Origin: Planctomycetota bacterium
Lineage (GTDB): Bacteria > Planctomycetota > Phycisphaerae > Sedimentisphaerales > Anaerobacaceae
Assembly: GCA_023135255.1 (NCBI GenBank)
Contig: JAGLTN010000053.1
Span: forward strand, 1-5,584
Length of the DNA stretch: 5,584 bases
Reading direction: 5' to 3'
The notes under the pieces: model-generated
What the model was told of the DNA's origin: nothing
The model's database searches: none
Seen by the model: only the letters and a program-made list of their open reading frames with translations
Made by a program: the position numbers and the translations under genes
Shown here: one piece after another, positions 5,456 through 5,584 of the stretch
How the letters are laid out: the number at the start of each line of letters is the position of its first letter
Numbering within the stretch: the first letter of the stretch is position 1

Positions 5456-5584
5456 ATGAAATCAGGAAAGAGAAGTAACGTGAGTAGGGTAGGGTACTGG
5501 GCGTTTGTTGCTATAATATTAATTTCAAGCACATCTTGGGCGATACCAGTGTTAAAAGTAACCAATGTTCAGCTTAACCTTTTC
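5456..5584 (+). CDS. N-terminal part of an exported protein, cut by the window end
   Basis: Forty-three codons are visible from ATG 5456, open to the last base. The N-terminus is a signal peptide: basic region KSGKRSNVSR, hydrophobic core WAFVAIILISS, and SWA as a likely cleavage site before Ile-Pro. An alternative start at GTG 5426 adds ten residues (MTFFIKENDG) and has its own strong ribosome site. The mature start, with a VQLNLF stretch, recalls LQYNLF near the mature start of the protein at 3710, so it may be another member of the same PEP-CTERM row; the C-terminus that would prove this lies outside the window. The 202-nt gap before it is longer than that between the two complete genes, so it may be transcribed separately. 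Confidence 0.7.
   Translation, partial: MKSGKRSNVSRVGYWAFVAIILISSTSWAIPVLKVTNVQLNLF

Overview
The window most resembles accessory DNA from a Planctomycetota-like bacterium, possibly of the Phycisphaerae. This is an inference from gene content: a TIGR03790-type secreted protein ending in a dockerin-like calcium-binding tail, followed by secreted proteins with PEP-CTERM sorting signals. No rRNA or other phylogenetic marker is present, so the taxonomy is tentative. All genes read on the + strand.

Region 1 (about 1-1650) is visibly AT-rich; a hand count of one sample line (121-180) gives 18 G+C in 60, against 25 in 60 for a line in the next gene (2041-2100). It begins with a tRNA T-arm/3'-end-like sequence at the window edge and ends with a tRNA 3'-half-like sequence near 1600-1647. 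The two share an exact 15-bp direct repeat (11-25 and 1627-1641). Between them lies a type IV toxin-antitoxin/abortive-infection pair of the AbiE class: antitoxin/regulator AbiEi (147-929), overlapping by 14 nt with AbiEii nucleotidyltransferase (916-1539). A near-consensus promoter lies upstream. AbiEii keeps its nucleotidyltransferase core (GGT...SEDLD) but appears to lose its normal C-terminal third: after about nt 1460 the sequence turns into short direct repeats unlike the family. The picture is of a small, decayed tRNA-associated mobile element or island end carrying a defence module. No integrase is visible.

Region 2 (about 1680-3520) has a good promoter and one large gene for an exported 590-aa protein of the uncharacterised TIGR03790 family with a C-terminal dockerin-like pair of calcium loops.

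Region 3 (about 3600-5584) has a consensus-like promoter, a short 5'-leader hairpin, and a row of exported proteins: two complete PEP-CTERM proteins (3710-4468 and 4558-5253) and the beginning of a third exported protein (start 5456, or GTG at 5426) cut by the window end. In bacteria with this system, PEP-CTERM proteins are processed by an exosortase and usually belong to the cell surface or extracellular matrix; no exosortase is present here. No gene in regions 2-3 can be given a biochemical function from sequence alone.
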